From Nymphaea colorata (taxonomy: Eukaryota; Streptophyta; Magnoliopsida; Nymphaeales; Nymphaeaceae): 60,000 nt of DNA. Below are positions 11,301 to 25,931 of the stretch, piece by piece. The notes beneath the pieces are model-generated. The model was given only the letters and a program-made list of their open reading frames with translations, did not search any database and was not told where the DNA came from. The translations under genes and the position numbers were made by a program. The stretch covers positions 14,894,571-14,954,570 of the forward strand of contig NC_045138.2 of NCBI RefSeq assembly GCF_008831285.2, read 5' to 3'. Within the stretch, counting starts at the first letter, position 1; the number at the start of each line of letters is the position of its first letter.

Positions 11301-13280
11301 TCATACAAAGGGCCATGGATATTGGTAGGAGTGAACAGAATCGACTGATTTTGACTTCGTGGGCATTCACAGTTTGGTAGGGAAAACGTATCTCTGTTTA
11401 TGTTCTTTTACATGAAAAAAATAAAAGTGGGAGCTGTGAAAATAACTCTGAAAATTTCACACTGTTCATTTGATTTTTCATATCATCGAGGACCCAACTC
11501 CTGTCTGTAGTTTGCACCAACCAAAACCTGTTTCTGAGTAAAAAAGTACAGAAAATATCTTTTACTCCAGTACAAGTATACAACATATCAGCAGAGATTC
11601 AAGTTTCATTGCATCAATGAGTTTTATTGAGGATCATCAACCATTCAGAAAGCAACAGTCCACTGCTCAACCATTTGGACCAAATTATGGAGAAAGTGAC
11701 AGAAAATAGATGGCTCCAAAACCCGCCTTAGCTAGCTGGTTTCGAACAGCAAAAAAGACGAGGCTCCCAGAGGTTGAAAGAAACCAGTTCAACAAGAAAG
11801 AAATACCACCAACTGAAATCTGCCGAGAAGGCTATCCAGCACTTTCACCTGCAATTCTTTTCTCTTTCTCCATGGAAGAGAAACCAGTTTTATTAGGAAC
11901 TGGAGTTTATAACAGGACGAGCGTAAGGATCTAATTAACTATCTGCATTGCATTATTACTACATGAATGGACACAACAGCTGTATTGATTGCCCTTCTTT
12001 AAATGCACCTTTCTATAGTTGCTGACAGATAATATCACACGGAGCCAAATGACATTGCACCCATACAATGGGTGAAAGAACATTTATTTCTTGTTATAGA
12101 AGTGGAAATTAATGGTAAGATACGATTTTCATTGAGCAACACATTCATCTTCATCTGTTCTCCTATTGGTTTGCAGTTGGTATTAAATCTTGAGGTCCCC
12201 CTGCTTGAGAGGATCTACCTAGCTGCACCGTCCTTGATCTCAGCACAATCTATGTAATCAAATCGAACTTCAAATTTAGTCAAGACGGTAGGTGGCATTC
12301 ACATTGCAATTCAATTTTTAACGCCAACGTTGCAAATATCAGTGTCCGCTCGTGGCTACTACTAATATGAATTGGGATGGATTGGCCCGTTTGTCAATCT
12401 CTGTCTATACTACATGAAAAAGTTAGCATAGATATAAGTTAAGCTAATTGTAAAAATTTAGACATGTTTATGAGTCATATTAGCAAGTCATATGACTATT
12501 AAATTGTAACCGTAAAAGGAATAAGTTAGATGTTGCAATAAATGAAATAACTTCTAAAAATCTTTGCACATGGTTGATGAAAACATCATATCTGAGGTCC
12601 AACAAAGGCATCAAAATTTACCATTTTTTTTTACAACAATTATATTCAATATTTTCTTTGATGGTGGAAAACACAAAGTAGAGATCATATCAAGATTAAG
12701 CCTAAAAAAAAAGAAAAAAAGAAAGAAGGTTGCAGTTCAGGCCGCCGAAATCTTGATAGCCCCACCTATGTATGGGACATTATTTCTTGTCTGACACAGC
12801 CATGTGTCGGCCGGGGGTGGGCGGAGCTCTGCCATCCTGGCATTTCTTGTCCATGAATGCTCCTCCAAGTGGGAGGTCCCCATTGGCCTCTCACAGAGGA
12901 AAGGGCACATGATCCAAGAGAATGTTCACCTCACCATGGGCTGTACTAACTATTTAGGGGATTATAGTCCATGGCTAGTGCCATTGTGCTTACATATGGT
13001 TGATTAATGGCCCCCTCCACTTTCTTTGATGTTAAATGTTCAAGATTCAATTAGGGTAGGCAATAGAACCAAGTAGATTGCCGCATGGCTCACGAAAGTC
13101 GGGTTGATGTTTATCTAGAAAAGCATGAACAAGCTGGTTTGGGCACACTTATCGATGCATACAAGTTGAATATAAGCAAAAGAACATTGATCCACATTAA
13201 TTCACTTTAACTTTGAGGAGCTAGTCTCAACTCCCCTCTTTTGAGTTCCTTTTCTTTACCTAGGCCTAGAATATATCCAA
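8303..13280. other. Intergenic, no gene seen
   Basis: AT-rich DNA downstream of the Dof gene. All frames are under about 90 codons, mutually overlapping and without recognisable domains. The main marker is a compound (CT)n(CA)n tract at 11257-11300. Confidence 0.6.
11257..11300. repeat. Compound (CT)n(CA)n microsatellite
   Basis: About eleven CT units run directly into about eleven CA units. Confidence 0.9.
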
Positions 13281-13289
13281 AGTATAATT

Positions 13290-13480
13290 CTAAGGGGGTT
13301 GGTATAATGGTTGGGGCGGGGGTCAGTAGGTAGCTGGTTTTCATTTCAAATTTCAGTGACATCAATCCTCTCTGTGCTACAAAAAGGAGGCCACCCATGT
13401 GCAAGCTTAAGCACTGCGGGAACGACACCCTGAGGTGCTGGAAGCAGACATTGTACCCTTTTGCCTTTTGGGATATGAGG
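13290..13480 (+). mobile_element. SINE-like remnant, copy A of a family
   Basis: An A-box-like GGTATAATGGTTGG is followed by a degenerate B-box region. The segment 13345-13368 matches 15384-15407 at about 20 of 24 positions, which shows a dispersed family. It resembles a worn tRNA-derived SINE. Confidence 0.35.
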
Positions 13481-13499
13481 TTTGCTAGAGGTTTCGGCT

Positions 13500-15330
13500 T
13501 CTGCCAAGTGGTGGAAAACCCCGTTCACCCAAAATATAATATAGTATATATCTAAAATTAGTCACAAAAAGCCTGTGAAATAGTTGTGAAACGACAAAAA
13601 TATTGGTACATTTACTTTTTTGGAAACTAAATATATATGTGAACGTAAAAATTTAAAAAGAAAATAATAAAGTAGTTGAAAAATAATAAGAAATGAACAA
13701 CTTGTGACATGTGACACCTGGTATGCCATGGACACTGCTCTATGAGTTAACTTGCGGCTATTTTACTCCAAAATAAAGACAAGCTATCTTGGTGGAACTT
13801 AATTTTTTGCAAAATGAGCTTTGGTTAAACTGAGATATTGGTTGTATTGAGGCTACAATTTTATGTAAGCCGGTTAATCTATATGTCTTCCTGCTAGGAA
13901 TTTTACTCATACAACACGGATGCGTAGTTGCACACATATCTGCATAAGCACGTATATCTTTTTTTTGTTATGTGCATAATATTGACATATTCACTTTAAT
14001 AACGCATATCATTTTTTTTTTGGGAAAAAAGAAAGCTTAAGCAAGTTAAACGTCTAAAAACAGTAGGAACAGGCGAAAGATTACCAGGGACCATTCTCTA
14101 GCAGGAATGCCAATCATGAATTGAATTCATATCCAATATTCAATTGAACTAATAAGTGTAACACTTGGACCAGTAATTTGATTTGGTTGCAAATATGCAT
14201 CGACGACAGTCTGACATGGTCGTATCCGATATTTGGATCCAGCAATACTGGTGGGCAGCTAGTGGTTGGATCGGGAACTATTAATGCCATTGATTAATCT
14301 AGAATAAAGATAGAAGATTCCAGACTGGACCAAAATCATGGAACCCGAGACTCACGAATGACCTCAAGACCCAAACAGCGAATTCAATTTTCTAAACTAA
14401 GACCTGACATCCAGAGTTTGACATGGATGCAGGCATTGAATATTCAGGTTCAGTTTGACTTTACATAAAAAAAAAAAAGAAGTTATGTTCTTATCAATTA
14501 GATCAAGTTTCTGGGTTTGGCTCAGGTGGTGAGACCGAATACCACATCCCGAACCAATTTGATGCCTGATCCTGTTGTTCTACCATTCCATCTAAGTAGA
14601 AAATTTTACTTCATTGAAATGGATGATCAAACCTTTGTATTTTGAATGTTTTTGGCATTTGTTTGGAGTAAATAAGCCTCCAGAGAGAAATTGGTAACTT
14701 CTCTAGAAAGTATAGAAGGATTCTACTACCTCATTTTTTCACACACACATATATATATACATATCGATAATTCTTAATGGGCTTAAACAATAGTGTCTAA
14801 TTCCTCAAAATCTTTTGTCCCAATTCATATTCTTTTTGAGGAAACAAGATAAAGCAAGGGCAGGGTAAGATCCACCATACCGGACATTTAGGTCAATTTT
14901 GGGCCGAGCCATTACATCTTCAACCGAACAACATGGTTTACATCATAATCATCGGTCCCCTTCGTTATATATATGCATATAAACTGTCATGTAACAGATC
15001 ACTTGATGGAATCAGCTACGCATTGATTTCAAGGAGATCATAAGGTGGAGATTAAGTTTCAAATATAAAAGCTAAATTGTTTTTCAAAGAGTCCAAAATA
15101 CTCATCAAATGAGACAATGAGTTTTATTTAAGAAACTCATTTGTTTCTTATGTCTCTCTCTCTTTCTCCCCCCTCCTTTGAAGGGTAGTTTATAGTCTTG
15201 AAAAGATAATTTAAGTTTCATATTTGCAACTTAATTAATTTCCATTATATGATCTCATTGAAATCAATGACCTAGGTAATTCACATCAAAGTTTAGTATA
15301 TGAGCGTTTGCTAGCTACCTGTTTTCACAC
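13500..15330. other. Intergenic, no gene seen
   Basis: AT-rich DNA with scattered A/T runs and short CA and AT microsatellites near 14740-14765 and at 15326-15340. There are no supportable frames. Confidence 0.6.
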
Positions 15331-15339
15331 ACACACACA

Positions 15340-15480
15340 GGCATATAGTGATAGAATCATGCCTTTGAGGTTAATATTTATGGTTCAAATCTCACGGACA
15401 TCATTCCTTGAACAAGCCAACGCTAAGTGTACCAGTTCTAGTCGTGGATGACTGATAGAGATTTAGTAAGAGGTTCTTGT
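15340..15480 (+). mobile_element. SINE-like remnant, copy B of the same family
   Basis: It contains a B-box-like GGTTCAAATCTC (15383-15394) and the shared segment ending GACATCATTCC. The A-box side is degraded. It is related to the copy near 13.3 kb. Confidence 0.35.
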
Positions 15481-15630
15481 CAACTAAACATGATTTAGCC
15501 AGCAGGGCCAATTGGGCTCAGGACTATCTCCAATTTAGGGCTAGGGACCTGCCTGGCTCCAATCCTGAATTCATCTGGAACCAGACCCAGACGTGACATC
15601 TAAAGGGTCAACCAAATTGTATGGGGGGCG

Positions 15631-15790
15631 GACGGAGCCAAGAATTTTTCATGAAGGGGCTGAAATATAGTTTCAAAACTTTGACTAGGGCCGAAACATC
15701 ATTTTTTAAAATTTTTATATAGAATAAATGAAAATTTTTTATTTTTTTTATTTTTTTTTTTTGGGGGGGGGGGGGGGGGGCTCATAAAAT
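15631..15790 (+). repeat. Dispersed GGAGCC-headed element, copy 1
   Basis: It starts GGAGCCAAGAATTTTTCATG and continues with AAGGGGCTGAAA and a T-rich body. It resembles pieces at 28901 (+) and 32942 (-), and the GGAGCCA...TTTTT...GGGGC design is a familiar degenerate plant repeat. Its body includes the poly-G tract. Confidence 0.4.
15763..15780 (+). repeat. Run of 18 G after a T-rich tract
   Basis: Eighteen consecutive G residues follow a nearly pure T stretch (about 15728-15762). It may be a true G-tract able to form a quadruplex, or a length-uncertain assembly region. Confidence 0.85.
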
Positions 15791-15799
15791 CTAACATAT

Positions 15800-19180
<3,381 letters not shown>

Positions 19181-19357
19181 TTCTGATATATAGAGAGAGA
19201 GAGTTTCTGAGTCAACTGGATTCGTCAAGATGTGAGGGACGACTCGGCTTTCAGTCCAGACAAATTCTCATCTTCATCAAGAGCTTTGTCACCGTCTCCT
19301 TTAGCCATCGTGAGCGTGCGGAAGAAGCCTCAATCGACGACTTGGAAGTCGAGGAGG

Positions 19358-19567
19358 ATGGTGCAGAAGAATAAATCAATTACAGAAGCCAGTAATGGCC
19401 AAGAAGAATGGAAAAAGGATTTGAACAGAAGTGGTCAAAAACTGCCGCCTTACATTTGCTGCGGCAGCAGCAGGACAGGACTTATTCCAATTCAAACAGC
19501 TACAGCAGATTTACAGAAGGAGAAGAAGCTGTCTTTGATCAATGGAAGAGAATCATCATCTTTATAA
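19358..19567 (+). CDS. Weak candidate small basic protein (unrecognised)
   Basis: The frame is open from 19211 to a TAA at 19565-19567. The first in-frame ATG is at 19358 and gives 69 residues; without an ATG the open frame is about 118 codons. The product is Lys/Ser-rich with a KLPPYICCGSSRTG segment near its middle. A TATATAG box lies at 19187, and an ATG directly followed by TGA (19230-19235) lies ahead of the frame. The upstream part, with VRKKPQ and TTWKSRRM segments, also looks protein-like, so a missing upstream exon is possible. I do not recognise the family. It could be a real small gene, one exon of a split gene, or chance. Confidence 0.25.
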   Translation: MVQKNKSITEASNGQEEWKKDLNRSGQKLPPYICCGSSRTGLIPIQTATADLQKEKKLSLINGRESSSL

Positions 19568-20928
19568 TGAAACTGACTTCATGACTAAGCGTCCTTTAAA
19601 TAAGTTAACGATGCGGAACCAAAAACAGCCCAAAAAGTCATGCACCTCCATAAATGGAGGCTGTCATTCCTTGTTGGCTGCCGCAGTTGCCTCAGTCACG
19701 TTGCCTACAGTCATTTTCTAATAATACAGTTGGATATATATATATATATACATGAGAAAGAGAGAGAGTAGTATTTAGAATGACTCAACCATCTAACAAA
19801 TGATGTTCATTTAAAATAAATAAAAAGTTGAAAGAAAAACAAAAAAAAAGTATAAAGTAATACTAAATTATGAAAATACTCATCAACTTTTCTTTTGTTT
19901 TTTTAAATATTTATCATGTTGGATGAAACAAACCTAATTAGATGGTTGGGCTGTCAGTTTTAATAAGATCACAAAGTGGATAATAAATTGAAAAAATTAA
20001 AAAATCAAACCCTCATTTTTAGGAGATCTAAACACCTCTCAAATGAGGAAACAAATGAGTTTCCTTACTAAAGATCCTTGCCTTTTTTGAGGGATCTTTC
20101 AATATCTTAAAAATACAATTAGGCTTTCACTTTTTTTTGTCTTAATTTCTATCATCCGTTATTCTTAAAATCAACGAATATATATGCGGTATATATATAC
20201 TCCTTGTGTAGAGTAAAATAAGGCAAAGCTAAATCAAATAATATAAATGCCTTTTGCAGGTGATAATAAGTTATCATGTTCAGTCAAGTTCAAAGATTCA
20301 TTGATGCCGGAAGCAATCAATGACGTGAAGGAACATGCGGAGATAAATAAATTAATGGCATCACAAGTAATCATATCTAAAAAATACTTGGAACCTTCCC
20401 GTAATTACCAGTAATTAAGGTTTTTTAAAATGACGGTCTGTCAGAATGAGTGACGGTGCTACAGTTCCATCGTAGTCAAGCGCATATAATAATTGGGAAA
20501 AATTATTCAAATCGTAACTGATATATCTCGATACTTCGTTTTCTAATATATCAATAACACTCGCGCCTGGGCATGGGGTCCACCTGGCTAGCCTGACATC
20601 CAAAAACCAGGTTTGGGAGGTTTGGGTCTGGCCGATTAAATTTAAAAATATATTTTAATATAAAATAATACATAAATATAATATATATATATATAATCGG
20701 ACTTATCAAGCCTGCCGAATACCTCTTTCCTAGGCCCAAGTACCCGGGAGCAGCTCTGCCCGATCCCAACCTTATTGAGAGTCTATTATGTAAGAGAGAG
20801 AGAATATGGAGAGAGAAAGTTCATATATATATATATATATAAAAGTTTAAAGGTATACATTAGGTCAAGTCAAGCCCTCCATACCCAGCTCAAGCTGGCC
20901 CATGTAGTGAATAGTCGGTCGGTCAAGG

Positions 20929-20932
<4 letters not shown>

Positions 20933-21010
<78 letters not shown>
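20933..21010. repeat. (AT)n microsatellite
   Basis: An uninterrupted run of about 78 bases; a second one follows 150 bases later. Confidence 0.95.
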
Positions 21011-21014
<4 letters not shown>

Positions 21015-21158
21015 GGGAATGGTAATTTTAGTTATCCAGTATCACTTACTAATGAAAATTGTCCGTTTCAAAGTAACAAATAATTAAAAAAAGAGAAAAT
21101 ATGCATTATTTTTTATTCTTGTTATTGTTCACCATCCATCATAATTGATGAGATAACT

Positions 21159-21159
<1 letters not shown>

Positions 21160-21204
<45 letters not shown>
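21160..21204. repeat. (AT)n microsatellite
   Basis: An uninterrupted run of about 45 bases. Confidence 0.95.
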
Positions 21205-21205
<1 letters not shown>

Positions 21206-23519
21206 CATTGGCACTGTTTGAAAATATAAATGACCAAAATGTCCTTCGTCAAAAAAGAAAAACTCCTCCAGCATAGGCGCAAAAGTGAAATGAGAAAAAT
21301 TACCGCCCGTAAGTTGACAAAAATGGCTGGCTTCCTGGTTAAACCGTGTGAACACGACCTCCCATGTTACAGACATGACACGGAAAAATGCTCAAAGAAT
21401 TGGGTTGGAGACGAAAGTTCAGACTGACGTCCTCAAACTACGCTTTAGTTTGGATTCAAAATTTTCTCCTGATAACGGTTGCGGTCTGTTCTAGTTAATA
21501 ATCTAGATGGATTTGTATTTCTAAATATTGAAAACAGACGGTTCCAGTTAATTGGTCAACAGTCGACATTAAACAAAGAGGTGGCTTCAAGAATGAAGGT
21601 ATGAACATGGAACATGCATGACAGCATTTAGCGGTGGCCGAAATTTTGAGTCCCGGACTGAGCTATCGAAGATCATAGCAAGGCAAGAAGAGAACTATTA
21701 CATGATAAAAGACACGAAGGCAAGACTTTAAGAGAATACAACAGACCCAGAGTTCATGTGTTTCCAAGAGAAGAATTTGTAACAAAATTTGGATATAAAA
21801 TAAATAAATATAGGGAAAAAAAAGATAGAAAAGTTGGTCAAAGTGGACCTCATGTTTATGCTCGCCCCTCTTATTCCGACGCGAATGGTTCAGAGAAACA
21901 ATGATAAAGACCAGATGATGAAAAGTCTGAATTTCTCAGAGCAGAGAGAGAGAGAATTGTTTCTTGATAAAAATCCATAATACCAATGATGTTAAAACAT
22001 TTCTATGGAACTAACTAAAAGGAGAAAGCGTACACATAGAAACATCACACAAGACCCACAAATGCAGAATAAATTTGCAGATTTTAACACTTTTCAGATC
22101 GTTGCGTCAACTTAGAGTACACCGCATGGAGTACTGAACGTGGCCGGGGAAAAAATGACTACCCACCATTGCGGTTAAACTCTTGGTGCAGTAAAACCGT
22201 ATTAATTGCCTTATATTTACCTTGGACAGAATCGTGCTTGCGAGCAAGTTTATTGGTCAAAAAGTTTCTGCTGCCAGAAACACTAGATTTCACGAACTTC
22301 ATCATGTTGTCCAATATTCTAACACAAGCTAACTTAACTGCAAATAAGCAGGATGTGATGTGAGGAGGCAGTTCTCCGGGTGGAAAATGACTTTGAAACA
22401 AGCAATCTCACATTTAAGATACTGATCAGAAAGCTTGATGACTGTATATGTGTGTGTGTGTGTGTGCAAATGCTTGTGTTTGTGTGTGATTATTGTTCTT
22501 TGACTCTGACAAGGTTCATAGCTAGATCTCTAGATACTTGAATTGAAACTGGAGAAGGTTTATGGTCCTCATTGTGAATGCTTGGCCAGTTTTGGGATCA
22601 GTCATCGTGATTGACGTCATATTCATGTTCAACTGATGAACCTAAGAATAAATAAATAAGAATGTATCTTGCTGATTATCTAGATTGTAATATTTCGAGT
22701 ATGATATTGGTGTCTTGTGAGTATGACTAGCTACTTGGAAAGTATTAATATCAATCTTACATTAGCTCTTCATAACTCTTTCAAGTTGTCAAATAGAAGC
22801 TAGCTAGAGAAAGATCTGGAGGTTGGGATCTACTCCAGATAATCTTGATGCCGGTGATTCGACTCACCACTATGAGTGAAGCTTATAAACGATTAATTTT
22901 TGTGAATTCCAGGTGTGAAAGAATTGAAAGGGAAGGAGATGCCCTTAATTTTCTCTCTGGCATTCAACTAATGCACATGGATAGTCCAGTCCTTAATTGC
23001 GATGCCTGTTTAGTGGTAATTTAAATGGTAGTGGTTGGAAGTAGATTATAGCATAAAACGAGGGTCTGTGCTGTTGGTTTTTAGTCCACAGAGAGTTTCA
23101 TTTTATGAGTGAGAGCCCTTGAGGTGGGCTGATTCAGAGTTCTCATAGCAAATTAAGAACAAGGAAAGTCTACCTTTTGCATGTACCTTACATATAGAAG
23201 GGGTTTGTCTATGATGGAGACAATTGCCCACTAAAGTCAGCCTACTATATACCACCTTTCACAACTAGAACTTATAATGTTCATTTATGACTTCAGCAGG
23301 TGAATAGATCATTTTCTAATCATCAATGAAGATGTGTGTATGTTTGAGTTAGAGAGAGAGAGAAAGAGAGAGAGCAGCTTGGTGCAGGTTTCTCATGGAT
23401 TTGAAATTTTTGGATTCCATATGCACCTCAAGCAACATGTGTAATTTGTAATTTGAGTCATTTTGAGTTTGAAAATTTGCAAACTAATTAAGTTGGTTCT
23501 CAAGCTGCCCCAAGAAGGG

Positions 23520-23680
23520 TTTGGCACATACCTGATTGGGTTAGCGACTGGTAGGCAGCCAATTGCTGGTTCAAATCTCAAAGGCGCCAGCCCCTGGGGT
23601 TCATCGGTTCTAATGGTTTTATGCCTTGAGTGAGCAACCAAGTCTCTCGGCCCCAGTGTTGTTTCCACAGGTAAATATGG
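23520..23680 (+). mobile_element. SINE-like remnant with B-box
   Basis: GGGTTAGCGACTGGTAGGC (A-box-like) lies about 30 bases before GGTTCAAATCTC (B-box-like), the spacing of a tRNA promoter. No tRNA cloverleaf can be folded by eye, so a tRNA-derived SINE head is the better reading. Confidence 0.35.
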
Positions 23681-23689
23681 AAAATGAAA

Positions 23690-24400
23690 AAAAGAAACAG
23701 GTAGCTTCTCAAGTTGGACAAGAACTTAAATCCGGATCTGATGTGCCATGGACTTGCAGCCATATGCCTGGAACTCCACAGAGTTAATCAAGATTTACCA
23801 AACCAAGAATTTTATGTTAAACCTAGAGTCTGCCGATCTAGAAATTTACACTTGCCTAGTTTTAGACCAGAAAAAACTCTGATCCATGAAAAGGATAAGG
23901 AGCGGTTGGACGGCAACTGAAGATCTCAGATATGCAGAAATTGGGGTCATAGATGAAATAGTTTGAATTTATCACATAATTGCAAAACTGTTCATTCTTC
24001 TGACAACGATTAATGGGTACATCAAATATGCAAACTGATGGTTTAATGGCAAGATGAATGCTTTTTAATGAATCCACCAATTGGGTTGACTTCTGGTTTA
24101 ATGGTTTTTTGCATTCCACTTCATATTAACATTTCAAGTAATCAATCAAGAGAATTTACTACCCAGGAAATTTCTTCTACCCATTGTTCATCTTTATGCC
24201 TCGAATTGGATGATGGTAATTTCTTGAATACATGTCTCAATTTGGTTGGACAAGAAGTACAGAAAACCTTCAATAATCTCTGCTCCGAGGAAGAAATATT
24301 GGAGACACTTGATTATAGTTGATCTCCACTTATATACAAATCAACCCTCGCTTTCCTTTTGCCTAAAGAGGGTGTCCTAGAAAGGATTAATAATGTCATC
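23690..24400. other. Intergenic, downstream side of the U-box gene
   Basis: AT-rich DNA with frames of about 85 codons on both strands and no recognised product. The part next to 24401 is likely the 3' UTR of the U-box gene. Confidence 0.5.
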
Positions 24401-25636
24401 TCAGTTGGAGGGATATCCAGACAGTAAATGGTGGGGGACACATGAAGAATTCCTCCAGGTCCTGGCATTCATCTTCAGCATCTCCACTGCCTTCTCCTTC
24501 GTCTTATTGTTGCCTTCTACCTGAAGGACCAGGCACAGCTTCGAGACGGCTCCAATGTTGAGCATCTCTTGAGCGAGAGCAGGATTCGCAGAGTATCTGC
24601 AGAGCGAGTAGAGTATCCTCACTGCCCTATCGTTGGTGGTTTGCGACACTCTCATCATCTTCCTCGAGACGACGGCGATCCCCGCGGCGTGGCCCAAGAG
24701 CTCCGCCCTTCCCTCGGCGCAGCCGCAGAGCATGTCCAGGAGCCACATCAAGATCTCGCTCATTCTCCGCTCGGTGGTCTCGATGAGCATCTCGACCAGC
24801 GCCGGGACTGCGCCGCAGTCGACCACCTTGATCCTGTTCCTCCCCCACTTGGACGCCTCGATCAGGAGTTGCGCCGCGCACTTGGTGGCCGGCAGCGAGA
24901 TCTGGTCGCGGAGGACGCGGACGATCCCGGCGAGGAGGTCGGACCGGACGTTCATCAAGAACATGGGGTGGAGGCCGTTGAAGGCGGTCTTGAGCAAAAA
25001 GCAGGCCTGCACCCTGGATTGGCAGTCGCCCTTGTCGAGCACCCACGCGAGAGACGCGATCAGGTCGACGTTGGCGGCGGCGAGGTCCTTGACTTCGTCC
25101 TCCGTGACCTCGACGGCACAGAGAAGGTTCAAGGCCTCGCGAATCACGGGGAGGCGGTCTCCGTCGGTACTGGCACCGGAACCGGAGGGCGTGGAGGGAG
25201 CGTCCTGGGTGAGGAAGTGGATGAAGGAAGCGAGGCGCTTGACGGCGCCGGCGGAGCGGATGCAGACCTTGTTGCGGTCGCTGAGGGAGGCGAGCTCCCG
25301 CAGCCTTATCAAGGATGGGAGGTCGGCTTGGTTGAGGAGGGAGAGGACGGTGGCGGCGTCGAGGGGGGGCTTCGGGGTTGGGATGCGCTCGACGCCGAGG
25401 GCGGCGTTCTCGGTGCACCAATGCTGGATGAGGCGGCGGAGGGTGTGGTTGGGGGTCATGGTGAGGTCGGAGATGGGGAGCTTGGTGACGGGGCAGGCCC
25501 TGTTCTTGTAGGAGAAGACCCACTTCTCCATGCTCTCGCGGTCGTAGGTGATGCCGGAGGAAATGGTGACGGGGTCCCTCATGATCTGCAGGGAGATGGG
25601 GCACGTGAAGTAGGGTGGCACCTCAACGCCTTCCAT
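24401..25636 (-). CDS. U-box E3 ubiquitin ligase with ARM-type repeats (PUB22/23/24-like)
   Basis: A single exon encodes 411 residues. The U-box spans about residues 6-80: PPYFTCPISLQIMRDPV, then GITYDRESMEKW, CPVTK and the TPNHTLRRLIQHWC end. It closely resembles the CMPG1/PUB20-24 group, including the ERIPTPKPP motif just after the U-box. The rest, about 100-405, is Leu/Ala-rich helical repeat sequence of ARM type (for example ATKCAAQLLIEASKWG and the final EKAVEMLKMNARTW). Family members transfer ubiquitin to cytosolic targets and restrain pattern-triggered immunity and drought responses; this is family knowledge. The family is usually intronless and about 400-450 residues long, matching here. 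The start is the first ATG, with a TATA-like box 150 bases upstream. The gene is far more GC-rich, mainly at third positions, than its surroundings. That composition opens long spurious frames on the other strand. Confidence 0.95.
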   Translation of the reverse strand: MEGVEVPPYFTCPISLQIMRDPVTISSGITYDRESMEKWVFSYKNRACPVTKLPISDLTMTPNHTLRRLIQHWCTENAALGVERIPTPKPPLDAATVLSLLNQADLPSLIRLRELASLSDRNKVCIRSAGAVKRLASFIHFLTQDAPSTPSGSGASTDGDRLPVIREALNLLCAVEVTEDEVKDLAAANVDLIASLAWVLDKGDCQSRVQACFLLKTAFNGLHPMFLMNVRSDLLAGIVRVLRDQISLPATKCAAQLLIEASKWGRNRIKVVDCGAVPALVEMLIETTERRMSEILMWLLDMLCGCAEGRAELLGHAAGIAVVSRKMMRVSQTTNDRAVRILYSLCRYSANPALAQEMLNIGAVSKLCLVLQVEGNNKTKEKAVEMLKMNARTWRNSSCVPHHLLSGYPSN

Positions 25637-25780
25637 CTCTGATCTTGAACCAGCCGATTACAGGTTTATCTTCTTCCTACTCGATCGATCGATCGCTCGC
25701 TCGCTCACTTGGAAGGTTGAGAAATCTTGAGATCTGTTGGTGGCAACAGCTAATGGAGAATGGCAGTGGAGGGCGGAGTG

Positions 25781-25790
25781 ATTTATATGG
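25781..25790 (-). promoter_or_regulatory. TATA-like box of the U-box gene
   Basis: On the - strand the bases read CCATATAAAT, 145-154 bases upstream of the U-box ATG. This would place transcription start near 25750-25760 and give a leader of roughly 120 bases with no obvious intron. It is the best TATA match between the ATG and the W-box sites. Confidence 0.5.
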
Positions 25791-25805
25791 AGGAAGGAGG
25801 GTGGA

Positions 25806-25931
25806 AGTCAATAGCAGAGAGAGAGAGAGGGGAAAGTCAAACCAGATACGGCTTGCCCACGATGTAGCGAGGGGAGAAATCGGTAGGAAGAAGGTTTAGC
25901 CGGGCTCCAGTAGAGAGTGCTGCCTTTGACC
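25806..25931. promoter_or_regulatory. W-box cluster upstream of the U-box gene
   Basis: Three TTGAC[CT] cores lie just upstream of the TATA box: TTGACT on the - strand at 25806-25811 and 25835-25840, and TTGACC on the + strand at 25926-25931. W-boxes bind WRKY factors. PUB22/23/24 homologues are elicitor-inducible, so the cluster fits a pathogen-responsive promoter. Function is inferred. Confidence 0.45.

Larger units (their letters stand above)
19600..23520. other. Intergenic, no gene seen
   Basis: AT-rich DNA with (AT)n tracts, a (TG)n patch near 22449-22466 and GA runs near 21943-21953 and 23350-23373. Frames here are low-complexity shadows of the AT tracts or short unrecognised ones. Confidence 0.6.

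Noticed and set aside
11710-11934. A 74-residue + strand frame
   Set aside because: No homology, no promoter or splice context, and within the chance range for this window.
20775-21011. Frame of repeated Tyr-Ile
   Set aside because: It is translation of an (AT)n microsatellite.
23373-23395. Similarity to a miR168-like core (CTTGGTGCAGGT)
   Set aside because: Only part of the mature sequence matches, and no complementary arm is visible nearby.
24627-25604. A 325-residue - strand frame inside the U-box gene
   Set aside because: It is a shifted frame of the same gene, extremely rich in Arg, Pro and His, with no known domain.
24569-25642. Long open frames on the + strand opposite the U-box gene (357 and 292 residues)
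   Set aside because: They are mirror frames caused by the GC-rich third positions of the U-box gene. They are low in complexity, have no domain and end with that gene.
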